Below, in pieces: positions 16,086-25,507 of a stretch of 54,063 nucleotides of DNA. The DNA is from Methanobacteriota archaeon (GTDB lineage: Archaea; Halobacteriota; Methanomicrobia; Methanomicrobiales; Methanospirillaceae). A program made the translations under genes and the position numbers. The notes under the pieces are model-generated. The model saw only the letters and a list, made by a program, of their open reading frames with translations. It searched no databases and was not told the origin of the DNA. The stretch is taken from contig JAKPPV010000042.1 in assembly GCA_029547145.1 (NCBI GenBank), positions 1 to 54,063 of the forward strand, written 5' to 3'. How positions within the stretch are numbered: position 1 is the first letter of the stretch; every line of letters begins with the position of its first letter.

Positions 16086-16547
16086 ATGGCAGAAAGAGAG
16101 TCTGTGGCCGAGCTCGTTCAGAGGCTCGTCCAGGGCACCACGTACGAGATGCTCGATGCCGCCGAGGCGATCGGCCGCACGGGAGAGAAGGGGGTCGAGG
16201 CGGTCGCTCCGATCCTGAAGTCGGGAGACCGGGAGGCCCGCTGGCGTGCAGCGGTTGCACTCGAGCGGATCGGGGCTCCCGCGGTGGACACGCTCGTCAG
16301 TGCAGCCCGCGATAGCGACTTCCTCGTGCGGGTGCCGGCGATCTGGGCCCTGGAACAGATCGGGGACCCCCGCGCCGTTGAGCCGCTGATCGAGAACCTG
16401 AAGGGACAGAACGAGTGTTGCCGGTGGATGGCCGCCGCCGCCCTCTCGAAGATCGGGGGCGAGCAGGGGCGGGCGGCCGTCGAGGACGCCTTCGCGGCCG
16501 ATCCGGCCGGACGGGGTATCGTGGAAGAGCTGATCGAGGGGTCCTGA
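16086..16547 (+). CDS. HEAT-repeat (PBS-lyase-like) protein
   Basis: A 153-residue all-helical protein built of HEAT/PBS-lyase repeats: GDREARWRAAVALERIG, DSDFLVRVPAIWALEQIG and GQNECCRWMAAAALSKIG are three successive units, preceded by a less regular one. Such repeats form scaffolds for protein-protein contact; the partner is unknown. ATG 16086 is chosen because GGAGGAGAG lies just upstream and the 48-residue upstream extension is not repeat-like. The gene has its own TATA box and a T7 run shortly after the stop. Confidence 0.88.
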   Translation: MAERESVAELVQRLVQGTTYEMLDAAEAIGRTGEKGVEAVAPILKSGDREARWRAAVALERIGAPAVDTLVSAARDSDFLVRVPAIWALEQIGDPRAVEPLIENLKGQNECCRWMAAAALSKIGGEQGRAAVEDAFAADPAGRGIVEELIEGS

Positions 16548-16562
16548 ACCGGGGCCCCGCCC

Positions 16563-16591
16563 TTTTTTTCTCGCGGGAGCGATCGCTCCCG
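16563..16591 (+). terminator. T-run and 18-bp palindrome between convergent genes
   Basis: A run of seven T (16563-16569) follows the HEAT gene by about 15 nt, fitting an archaeal poly-T terminator. Directly beyond lies a perfect 18-bp palindrome, CGGGAGCGATCGCTCCCG (16574-16591), 9 nt past the stop of the opposing lipoprotein gene. It could serve the minus-strand transcript as a hairpin, or be a protein-binding site. Confidence 0.5.
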
Positions 16592-16600
16592 GCGTCCATC

Positions 16601-17128
16601 CTAGCCCGCCTGGAACGAGCCGAGGACGGTCCCGAACCCGGGGAGCATCGCCTCGTGCGCCGCGGGGGGCGTCCAGAGGTGGAACGCGTACCCGGTATCA
16701 CCCTGCGCCGTCACCACCAGCACGTTCCGGTAGGCGACATCGTTGTACCGGATCGCGTAGAGCAGACGGTGACCCGGGTTGGAGCCGACCATCACCTGCT
16801 TCTCCTCGATCACCACCGCACCGACGTTCAGGAGGTGGGCGCGGCTTTCGGCGAACCACCGGTCGAGGACATCGAGCCGGCCCGTCGACGGGAACTGCGC
16901 CGAGAGGTTCGGCGTGGTCGAGAGATAGAGCTGGCTCCCGCCGCCGAGGTCGAAGGTCAGGGTGACGTTCCCGCCGGTGTCCGCATCGTCCTGGGTGAGG
17001 TTCCACGAGGGCGGGTAGTCGAACGAGAGTCCGTGCTTCTGGTACAACGTCGGTTCCGGGGCCGAACAGCCGGCGATAAGGACGAGGACGGCGAGGAGGA
17101 ACCCCGCGGCGATCGGGACTGGACGCAT
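16601..17128 (-). CDS. Predicted secreted lipoprotein with PsbP-like domain
   Basis: A 175-residue protein with a lipoprotein signal: short basic start, hydrophobic stretch, and lipobox LIAGC with C21 as the lipid attachment residue. The mature part (YQKHGLSFDYPPSWN, then a beta-rich segment with YRNVLVVTAQGDTGYAFH) resembles the PsbP-like/PhotoSystem-II-PsbP-type fold often found in archaeal lipoproteins, in which a protein opens with 'gisF.YPssW'. AGAGG lies just before the ATG. It is anchored outside the membrane; its role is unknown. Confidence 0.78.
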   Translation of the reverse strand: MRPVPIAAGFLLAVLVLIAGCSAPEPTLYQKHGLSFDYPPSWNLTQDDADTGGNVTLTFDLGGGSQLYLSTTPNLSAQFPSTGRLDVLDRWFAESRAHLLNVGAVVIEEKQVMVGSNPGHRLLYAIRYNDVAYRNVLVVTAQGDTGYAFHLWTPPAAHEAMLPGFGTVLGSFQAG

Positions 17129-17295
17129 CCTCTGTAGAATGGGGCGCAGGGGATAATCAGGTCTCGGGTCGGACGCGCCGCCCCCCGGTCCGTTGCAACG
17201 GGGTCAAGGAGGGGCGGTCAGGAGCGATCGTGGTGCGGATGCAGCAGGGACCCCGTCTGCGGTGGGGAGGACGGGGGACGACGGTGGTGATGCTT

Positions 17296-18198
17296 CTATT
17301 GCGCGCGGTGCCGGATCGAGGGGGACGGGGGAGCCCTCCTGTCGAGCACCTCGTCCATCGCGCCGGAACGGTAGCCCTCGAGGTCGAGGGTCACGTAGGT
17401 GAACCCGGCGGACTTCACGGCGCGGACGATGCGGGGTGCCAGCGCGAGGGCGGACGGGAGGTCGGGCACCGGGACCTCGATCCGGGCGACCGGGCCGTGG
17501 GCGCGGACGCGTGCCCGACGAAGACCGAGCCCAATGAGCGCCTCTTCCGCCGCTTCGACCCTTGCAAGCACCCCGGGCGTGAGCGGTTCCCGGTAGGGCA
17601 CGCGGGAGGCGAGGCAGGCAGCGGACGGCTTCTCTGCGAACGAGAGGCCGAGAGACCGGGCGATCTTTCGGATCTCCGGTTTCGTGATCCCTGCGGTCAC
17701 GAACGGATGAAGGACGCCCAGCTCCGCGCAGGCCTTCAGCCCCGGACGATGTTCGGAGAGGTCCGAACAGTTGACCCCGTCGACCACCGCCCCGAGGCCC
17801 CGCGATGCCGCCTCCCGGAACAGGAGCGGGATGAGGGCCCGCTTGCAGAGGTAGCACCGATCCTCGGGGTTCGCCGCGATCGCCGGGGTTCCCAGGGGGT
17901 CGAAGGGGAGCACGACGAGCGGGAGGTCGTGCTCCCGTGCGATCGCACGGGCCTCCGCAAGGGCCGACCTCGGGACGAGCGGGCCGTCCAGGAACGCGCA
18001 GGCCATGCGTCCGCCGAGGACCTCACGGGCGACGACGGCGAGGAGGGAGGAATCGACGCCCCCCGAGTAGGAGACGAGGAGAGGGCCGATCCGGAGCAGC
18101 TCCTCTCTGAGCGCCGTCAGTTTCGGTCCCGGAGCGTCCCCGTCGTCGTTCGGGTCCGTGCGCGGCGGTGGGTCTCGCATCCTCTCGCGTCCGTTCAT
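17296..18198 (-). CDS. larE: LarE-type ATP-dependent sacrificial sulfur transferase
   Basis: A roughly 300-residue PP-loop protein: SYSGGVDSS is the ATP pyrophosphatase motif (about 43-51), CYLCKRAL follows, and PSAACLASRVPY contains C195, the position of the sulfur-donating cysteine in Lactiplantibacillus LarE. LarE donates sulfur to the pyridinium precursor of the nickel-pincer cofactor of lactate racemase-type enzymes. No larB, larC or larA is in the window, so the target is uncertain; archaeal LarE homologues may serve other sulfur transfers. Starts are possible at ATG 18198 (AGGA about 10 nt upstream) or ATG 18180; the frame upstream to 18264 is not family-like. It follows pgk by 105 nt. 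Confidence 0.85.
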   Translation of the reverse strand: MNGRERMRDPPPRTDPNDDGDAPGPKLTALREELLRIGPLLVSYSGGVDSSLLAVVAREVLGGRMACAFLDGPLVPRSALAEARAIAREHDLPLVVLPFDPLGTPAIAANPEDRCYLCKRALIPLLFREAASRGLGAVVDGVNCSDLSEHRPGLKACAELGVLHPFVTAGITKPEIRKIARSLGLSFAEKPSAACLASRVPYREPLTPGVLARVEAAEEALIGLGLRRARVRAHGPVARIEVPVPDLPSALALAPRIVRAVKSAGFTYVTLDLEGYRSGAMDEVLDRRAPPSPSIRHRAQ

Positions 18199-18303
18199 GC
18201 ATGGAGGTCCTGCTGGGAAGATACCGACGGAACCGGCAGCCCGCCCCTCCCATCGGGCATACACCGGCCCGGACCAACGGGATCGGAGGCGAAAAAGGGG
18301 ACG

Positions 18304-19518
18304 TCAGCCGAACGCCAGCTTCGAGCGGGCGAGCGCGTCGACGGCCGGGAGGGTCTTCCCGGTCAGGAACTCGATGCATGCCCCGCCTCCGGTCGAGATG
18401 TGGGTGAACTTCGTCTCGATCCCCATTTTCTCGACGACGGCCGCCGTATGACCGCCGCCGATCACCGAGAAGTCCGCCTCGGAGGCGGCCCGCAGGAGCT
18501 CGTGCGTCCCCGTCGCAAAGCCCGGGTCCTCGAAGACGCCCGCCGGGCCGTTGAAGACCACGGTGCCGGCGGTCGAGAGGACCCGGGAGAGGGCGGCGAC
18601 CGCCTCGGTGCCCGCGTCCATGATCGGGGCGTCCTGCGGGATCCGGTCGAGGGGGTACTCCCGGCGGGCATTGTTCTCGCGGACCGCCACCTGGTCGGGG
18701 AGGAGGATCCGGTCGCCGTGGGCGGCGAGGAGTTCCCGGGCGAGATCGACGAGCGGCAGGTACTTCAGCTGCTCGATCAGGGCGGTCGAGGGGGCCCCGA
18801 TGGAGATGCCCTTTGCCAGGTAGAAGACGTTCGCGACGACCCCGATCGCCACCACCGTATCGGCCACCCCGTTCTCCAGGACGTGCCGGGCGACATCGAT
18901 CGAGTCGTCGACCTTCGTCCCGCCGAGCACGACGACCACCGGCCGGGGGGCGCCCTGGAAGACGCGGGAGAGCTGGGAGACCTCCCGCTCCATGAGGAGA
19001 CCCGCCGCCGACCGCATCACCACCGGCAGGCCGACGACGGTCGGCTGGGAACGGTGGGCGGTACCGAACGCGTCGTTCACGAAGAAGTCGCCGAGGGCCG
19101 CGAGCCGGCGGACCAGGTGGGTCCGTGCCGCCTCCTCGGGCTTCAGGGTGAGGTTCTCCTCGGCCATGAACCGGACGTTCTCGAGCATCAGCACGTCGCC
19201 GCCCGCCATCCCCGCGACCGCCTCCCGGGCACAGGTGCCGATCACGTCGTCGACGTACCTGACCGGCCGGCCGAGCATCGCGCCGAGCTTCTGGGCGTGC
19301 ACAGAAAGCGTCGTGTAGTCCTTCTTCCCGGGGCGGGACTGGTGGGTCAGGATCACCACCTTCGCGTGCGCCAGCGCCTGGATCGTGGGCAGGTGCTCGC
19401 GGAACCGCTTGTCGTCCAGGATCGCACCCGATGACGGATCGATCGGGGAGTTCAGGTCGAGCCTGAGGAGGACCGTCCGGTCCTCGCAGGGAAGGCTCGC
19501 GATCGTGCCGATCTCCAT
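18304..19518 (-). CDS. pgk: Phosphoglycerate kinase
   Basis: A 404-residue archaeal phosphoglycerate kinase, interconverting 1,3-bisphosphoglycerate plus ADP and 3-phosphoglycerate plus ATP in gluconeogenesis/glycolysis. Substrate-binding R19/D21/N23-type residues are in LLRLDLNSP, the hinge and phosphate loops in GGTKVDDS, and the nucleotide-binding FNGPAGVFE and IGGGHTAA motifs are complete. Length is normal. The ATG is only 4 nt past the stop of the ATP synthase D subunit, so it is very probably the last gene of that operon, or read through from it. Confidence 0.97.
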   Translation of the reverse strand: MEIGTIASLPCEDRTVLLRLDLNSPIDPSSGAILDDKRFREHLPTIQALAHAKVVILTHQSRPGKKDYTTLSVHAQKLGAMLGRPVRYVDDVIGTCAREAVAGMAGGDVLMLENVRFMAEENLTLKPEEAARTHLVRRLAALGDFFVNDAFGTAHRSQPTVVGLPVVMRSAAGLLMEREVSQLSRVFQGAPRPVVVVLGGTKVDDSIDVARHVLENGVADTVVAIGVVANVFYLAKGISIGAPSTALIEQLKYLPLVDLARELLAAHGDRILLPDQVAVRENNARREYPLDRIPQDAPIMDAGTEAVAALSRVLSTAGTVVFNGPAGVFEDPGFATGTHELLRAASEADFSVIGGGHTAAVVEKMGIETKFTHISTGGGACIEFLTGKTLPAVDALARSKLAFG

Positions 19519-19522
19519 CGTC

Positions 19523-20155
19523 TCACGTCCCGGTGGAACGGGCCTTGATCTTCTTCAACCGGAAGAGCTCCTCGCGCTCCATCTCGTCGAGGCGCATCTT
19601 GATGAAGTCACGGGCCTCGATCTGCTCGGGGATCACCTTGAACTCCAGGGCGTTCACCCGCCGCTTCGTCTTCTCGATCTCCTCGAGGAGGCGCTTCATC
19701 GTCGTCTCGATCTCGGCCGAGAGGATGATCTGCTCCACCAGGTCCTCGAAGGCGGCCGCCGTCTCGTCGATCGTGGACGAGGTGCCGAGCACCCCGTACC
19801 CCCGGTCGACGATCGGCTTGGTCACGGACGAGCCCCGGATCTCCGGGACCACGACGCCCATGATGTTCTTCTGCCGGACCGCGATCTGGGGGACCTCTTT
19901 TACCGAGAACGCGGCCGACTTCACGCCGATCGCGCCCTCGACCGTGTTCGCCACGGCCATCATCTCCTCGGCCCGGGCATAGGCGGCGAGGAGGGCCCCG
20001 CGGGAGTCCTTTGCCTGGCCGAGCACCTTGAAGAACTCCAGGATCAGCCCGTCCCGTTTCATCTTCAGGATCTTGTACCCCCGCTCCGAGAGCTGGATCC
20101 GCCGCTTGAGGTTGATCAGTTCGGACCGGGTGGGCTTGATGTCGCGGAGTGCCAT
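19523..20155 (-). CDS. atpD: A-type ATP synthase subunit D
   Basis: A 210-residue subunit D, the central rotor shaft of the A1AO ATP synthase, placed inside the A3B3 head. The N-terminus has the diagnostic PTRSELINLKRRI and long helices at both ends (about 1-70 and 135-205) that would form the coiled-coil shaft, with a short beta region (GVKSAAF) between. It is last of the subunit genes, 7 nt after atpB and 4 nt before pgk. No G subunit gene follows as in the Methanosarcina operon. Confidence 0.96.
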   Translation of the reverse strand: MALRDIKPTRSELINLKRRIQLSERGYKILKMKRDGLILEFFKVLGQAKDSRGALLAAYARAEEMMAVANTVEGAIGVKSAAFSVKEVPQIAVRQKNIMGVVVPEIRGSSVTKPIVDRGYGVLGTSSTIDETAAAFEDLVEQIILSAEIETTMKRLLEEIEKTKRRVNALEFKVIPEQIEARDFIKMRLDEMEREELFRLKKIKARSTGT

Positions 20156-20162
20156 GGGAACC

Positions 20163-21538
<1,376 letters not shown>

Positions 21539-21542
<4 letters not shown>

Positions 21543-23296
21543 GCGCTCGACCTCAGTGTCGTGAACTCGGATTCCATCGCCTTTAGGATGCCATCAAGCA
21601 TCGGCTCGTAGTCCTTGACGAACTTGATCTGGGGCAGGTCGTTCTTCGCCCGGATCGAGATGATCTGCGCCGGGCTGACACCCGCCGCCTGGGCCGCGTA
21701 CGACTGGTCCGCGTAGCTCCGGATCGCCTTCATCATGTCGTACTGCTTCTTCATCGAGCAGAACGTGTCGACCGCGTCGTAGGCGTTCTGCTGGAGGAAG
21801 ACCTCGCGGATCAGCCGTGCGACCTCGATCGTGATCTGCTCGGTCTCGGGCAGGGCATCTGACCCGACGAGCTGGACGATCTCCTGGAGTTCGGCCTCCT
21901 TCTGCAGCACCTCCATCGCCCACGAACGGAGCGGGTTCCACTCGGGCGAGACCTCGGTGTCGTACCAGGGGCCGAGGGTATCGAGGTAGAGCGAATAGGA
22001 GTTGAGCCAGTTGATCGCCGGGAAGTGCCTCCGCTGCGAGAGCTTCGCGTCGAGGGCCCAGAAGACCTTGACGATCCGGAGCGTGTTCTGCGTCACCGGC
22101 TCGGAGAAGTCGCCGCCGGGAGGCGAGACCGCGCCGATCACCGAGACGGAGCCGGAGTCGCCCGCGAGGGTCGTGACCAGGCCGGCGCGCTCGTAGAACT
22201 CCGAGAGGCGGGCGGCGAGGTACGCAGGGTAGCCCTCCTCACCGGGCATCTCCTCGAGCCGGCTCGAGATCTCGCGCATCGCCTCGGCCCAGCGCGAGGT
22301 CGAGTCGGCCATCAGCGAGACGTCGTAGCCCATGTCGCGGAAGTACTCGGCGATCGTGATCCCGGTGTAGACCGATGCCTCCCGTGCCGCCACCGGCATG
22401 TTCGAGGTGTTCGCGATCAGGATCGTCCGCTCCATGAGCGGCTTGCCCGACTTCGGGTCCTCGAGCTCGGGGAACTCGGTCAGCACCTCGGTCATCTCGT
22501 TGCCGCGCTCGCCGCAACCGATGTAGACCACGATCTCGGCGTCCGACCACTTCGCGAGCTGCTGCTGCGTCACCGTCTTGCCCGAGCCGAACGGTCCGGG
22601 GATCGCCGCGGTGCCCCCCTTCGCGATCGGGAAGAGGCCGTCCAGGATCCGCTGGCCGGTGATCAGCGGGATCGTCGGGTTCTTCTTCTCCCGGACCGGG
22701 CGCGGCACCCGGACGGGCCAGCGGTGCATCATCTGGAGCTCGGTCCCGTCCTCGAGGGTGCAGACAGTCTCCTCGACCGTGAAGCTCCCGCCCTGGATCG
22801 ACTTCACCCGCCCGCCCTTCACGAACGGGGGGACCATGATCCGGTGGACGATGTTCGTCTCCTGAACCTCGCCGATGATCGTGCCGGGAGAGACCTCGTC
22901 GCCGACTTTGACGACCGGCTTGAACTCCCACTTCCTGTCGCGCGGGATGCCCGGCGCCGAGACGCCGCGCTCGATGAACGAGCCCATCTTCTGCACCAGC
23001 ACCTCGAGCGGGCGCTGGATCCCGTCGTAGATCGAGGTGAGCAGGCCCGGTCCGAGTTCGACCGCGAGCGAGAGGCCCGTGTTGATCACCGGTTCGCCGG
23101 GGCGAAGACCCGTCGTGTCCTCGTAGACCTGGATGATGTTCGCGTCGCCGTCGACCTTGATCACCTCCCCCATCAGCTCTTCCCTGCCGACCTTCACGAC
23201 ATCGTACATGTGGGCGTTCAGCCCGACGGCCGTGACGACCGGCCCGGCGATGCGTTTCAGCACGCCGGTCGTATTCTGTCCTTCGTTTACTTCCAC
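21539..23296 (-). CDS. atpA: A-type ATP synthase subunit A (catalytic)
   Basis: A 585-residue catalytic subunit. The archaeal P-loop GPFGSGKT is at 234-241 (S238 is characteristic of A-type enzymes), the catalytic Glu is in the GCGERGNEM segment near 263, and the subunit-A-specific bulge is present at about 110-200. It makes or hydrolyses ATP with the ion gradient across the membrane. The start overlaps atpF by 10 nt. No intein is present; the length is that of an uninterrupted subunit. Confidence 0.98.
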
Positions 23297-23589
23297 AGAT
23301 CAACACCCACTGAACGCTTTATCTTCTCTCTGAGGGACATGCCCCCTTCATCACCGCCGATCGCGATCACGGTCGGGCGGACCGACTCCTCGAGCTGGAT
23401 GCGGAGACGCCGTGGGACGCGCTCCATGTCGCTCGAGGAGAGGACGAGGATGCCGACCTCGGGGTCGGCGATCGCCTGGTTGACCGCCTCGACGAGGCGC
23501 GGTTCGTCGTCGACTGCATACGTCTTGCGGATTCCGGCGAGCCGGAACCCGAGGATGAACTCACTCGAGCCGATGACTGCGATCTCCAT
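23287..23589 (-). CDS. atpF: A-type ATP synthase subunit F
   Basis: A 100-residue subunit F with the CheY-like fold: [18 protein letters not shown] at the start, [16 protein letters not shown] in the middle and a C-terminal helix. It binds the central shaft (subunit D) and helps regulate the motor. It directly abuts atpC with no gap and overlaps atpA by 10 nt. Confidence 0.95.
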   Translation of the reverse strand: MEIAVIGSSEFILGFRLAGIRKTYAVDDEPRLVEAVNQAIADPEVGILVLSSSDMERVPRRLRIQLEESVRPTVIAIGGDEGGMSLREKIKRSVGVDLWK

Positions 23590-24645
23590 CTAGATCACCA
23601 GGTGCTCCTGGATGCGCTCCGGCGCGAGGTTCGCGGCCTTGCCCCGGGCGATCGCCCGGAGGTTGTAGACCTCGTAGTACTTCCGCTCGAGGTAGACGAG
23701 CACGGGCGAGATCGAGAACGGGTAGCGGCGGCTCATCCGGTCCATCTGTTCGAGCTTGAACCGGATCAGCCGGGTCTCGATCTGCCGGACCGAACAGCCG
23801 CAGCGGAGCTCCTCGATCGCATCCTGAAGGGCCGGGATGTTCGTCCGCTTCTTGAGCGCGTCGACGATCTCGTCGGTCGTCTCGGCAGAGCCGAGCCGGT
23901 TCAGCTCCTCGACCGGGATCCGTCCGCCCGGGATCATGAAGTCACGAATCTCACCGGTCGCCCCGCCGGAGCGGAGGCGCCAGAGGTTCTGCATGTTCGT
24001 GATGTCGATCTCGAGCTGGATGTACTGCAGGAACTCGTTTCCGCCCCGGACCCCGGACCGGGCCACGCGGATCAGGTCGGAGTAATACTCCTTGTACAGC
24101 TCGTTCTCGAGCCGGGCGAAGTTGCCGGACTCGATGCCCGCGGAGAGTTCACGCTCGACCACCGGGTAGAGGTGTGTGCCGCGGAGGCCCTCCGCGATCC
24201 GGTCGGGCGCCTCCTCGACGACGAGACGGTCAAGCACCGCGCGGTCGAGCGACCCGGCCGGGATCAGGACCTCCTTGATCTTCCCTGGCCTGAAACCCTG
24301 GGTGCGCCCGCGCAGGACCGTCAGCACGTTCGCGATGTCCCACCGCTGCAGGTACGCGCCCGTGAAACCGGCCATCGCCCCGGGGGTGAGCGCGAGCACC
24401 CGCTGGAACTCCTTGGCGAGGTTCCAGGAGAGGGCGACCTCGAGCAGGTCCACGCCCGAGAAGGACGGCGCCAGCTCGTCGATCTCCGTCTTGTACTCGA
24501 GCTCCTCGATGTACCGCGTGATCTCGGGCAGGCTCATGTTCAGCATGCGATGGTACTCCTCCGCACGCAGTAGCTTCGCCTTCCTCACCCGGAGGCGCGT
24601 GCTCACGTAGATGTACGGGGCCGGCCCGCTGATCACCTCTGCCAT
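23590..24645 (-). CDS. atpC: A-type ATP synthase subunit C
   Basis: A 351-residue subunit C, the funnel-shaped cap connecting the rotor ring (K) to the shaft (D/F). It shows the family's start PYIYVSTRLRVRKAKLL, helical repeats and the late FSISPVLVYLERKYYEVYNLR motif. Length fits methanogen orthologues. It sits 12 nt after atpE. Confidence 0.95.
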   Translation of the reverse strand: MAEVISGPAPYIYVSTRLRVRKAKLLRAEEYHRMLNMSLPEITRYIEELEYKTEIDELAPSFSGVDLLEVALSWNLAKEFQRVLALTPGAMAGFTGAYLQRWDIANVLTVLRGRTQGFRPGKIKEVLIPAGSLDRAVLDRLVVEEAPDRIAEGLRGTHLYPVVERELSAGIESGNFARLENELYKEYYSDLIRVARSGVRGGNEFLQYIQLEIDITNMQNLWRLRSGGATGEIRDFMIPGGRIPVEELNRLGSAETTDEIVDALKKRTNIPALQDAIEELRCGCSVRQIETRLIRFKLEQMDRMSRRYPFSISPVLVYLERKYYEVYNLRAIARGKAANLAPERIQEHLVI

Positions 24646-24657
24646 GGCCGGCTCACC

Positions 24658-25233
24658 TCACCCGAACAGGAGATCCGAGGCATCCTTCAACGAGGACTCC
24701 CAGACGCGGTTCAGATAGGTGCGGTACGAGTGGTCGACCTGGAAGGCGCGGTCGTTCGACTCCGCGACGAGCCCGCCCTCGATCTCGGCCGGAGGGCCGA
24801 CCGTGAAGACGGCGAACCCGGGCTCCCGGACGAGGGCCTCGATGATCGGGAGGTCCACCCGGTTCACCCGGACGCGTCCGCCGCCGATCTCGGCCTTCGC
24901 GACCTCGAGCAGACGGCGGAGGGCCTTCTCGTGGAACGCGGCCGGCTCCTTCCGGATCGCCTCCAGGGTCGCCCGGTATGCCTGGTCGAGGAGCTCCTTC
25001 TCGGCGTTCAGGACCGCCCGCTTGGTGACCAGGTGCGCCGACGAGGTCTCCTGGGCGAGGATGTGCTCCACCTGCCGGGTCACGTCGGCCTCGACCGAGA
25101 GCTTGATCTCGTCCGAGCGCTGCTGCGCGTCGCGCAGGATGCGCTCGACCTCGAGGTCGGCCTCGCGCCGGATCCGGTCGGCCTCCTGCCGCCCCTTCTG
25201 CTGGATCTCACTGACGACTGCTTCCAGTCCCAT
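24658..25233 (-). CDS. atpE: A-type ATP synthase subunit E
   Basis: A 191-residue peripheral-stalk subunit. The first 90 residues form a charged helix (EADRIRREADLEVERIL) that pairs with subunit H as a right-handed coiled coil; the C-terminal globular domain (GGLVAESNDRAFQVDHSY) binds the top of the A3B3 head. Twelve-nucleotide gaps separate it from atpK and atpC. Confidence 0.96.
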   Translation of the reverse strand: MGLEAVVSEIQQKGRQEADRIRREADLEVERILRDAQQRSDEIKLSVEADVTRQVEHILAQETSSAHLVTKRAVLNAEKELLDQAYRATLEAIRKEPAAFHEKALRRLLEVAKAEIGGGRVRVNRVDLPIIEALVREPGFAVFTVGPPAEIEGGLVAESNDRAFQVDHSYRTYLNRVWESSLKDASDLLFG

Positions 25234-25245
25234 AATGAGTCCCCA

Positions 25246-25503
25246 TCAGAACAGGAGCAGCAGCGCCACGACAAGACCGAAGATGACGATCGTCTCGGGA
25301 ATCACAGTGAAGATGAGCGCAAGACCGAACATGTCCCGGTTCTCGGCGGTCGCACCGACGGCGGCCGCACCGATCCCCATCTCGGCGAGCCCGGTGCCGA
25401 CACCCGTCAGCCCGACGGCGAGTCCGGCGCCGACCGCCTTGAGTCCGACCTGCGATGCCTGAATCATCTCAACCGTCATAACAGCAGTTCCAACATCAAC
25501 CAT
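25246..25503 (-). CDS. atpK: A-type ATP synthase proteolipid subunit K (c)
   Basis: An 85-residue two-helix proteolipid. TM1 (about 19-52) is the glycine/alanine-rich GAGLAVGLTGVGTG; TM2 (about 58-84) holds the ion-carrying E70 in VIPETIVIF, followed by T71. The Glu-Thr pair is a feature of Na+-binding c subunits, but the TM1 position corresponding to the bacterial Gln ligand is not obviously conserved, so Na+ versus H+ coupling stays open. The subunit is not duplicated, unlike the large proteolipids of some methanogens. Confidence 0.95.
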   Translation of the reverse strand: MVDVGTAVMTVEMIQASQVGLKAVGAGLAVGLTGVGTGLAEMGIGAAAVGATAENRDMFGLALIFTVIPETIVIFGLVVALLLLF

Positions 25504-25507
25504 TTCT

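Noticed and set aside
22025-23593. A 522-codon plus-strand frame opposite atpA
   Set aside because: Shadow frame caused by high G+C; it is Arg/Asp/His/Pro-rich and lies wholly opposite the firmly identified atpA and atpF genes.
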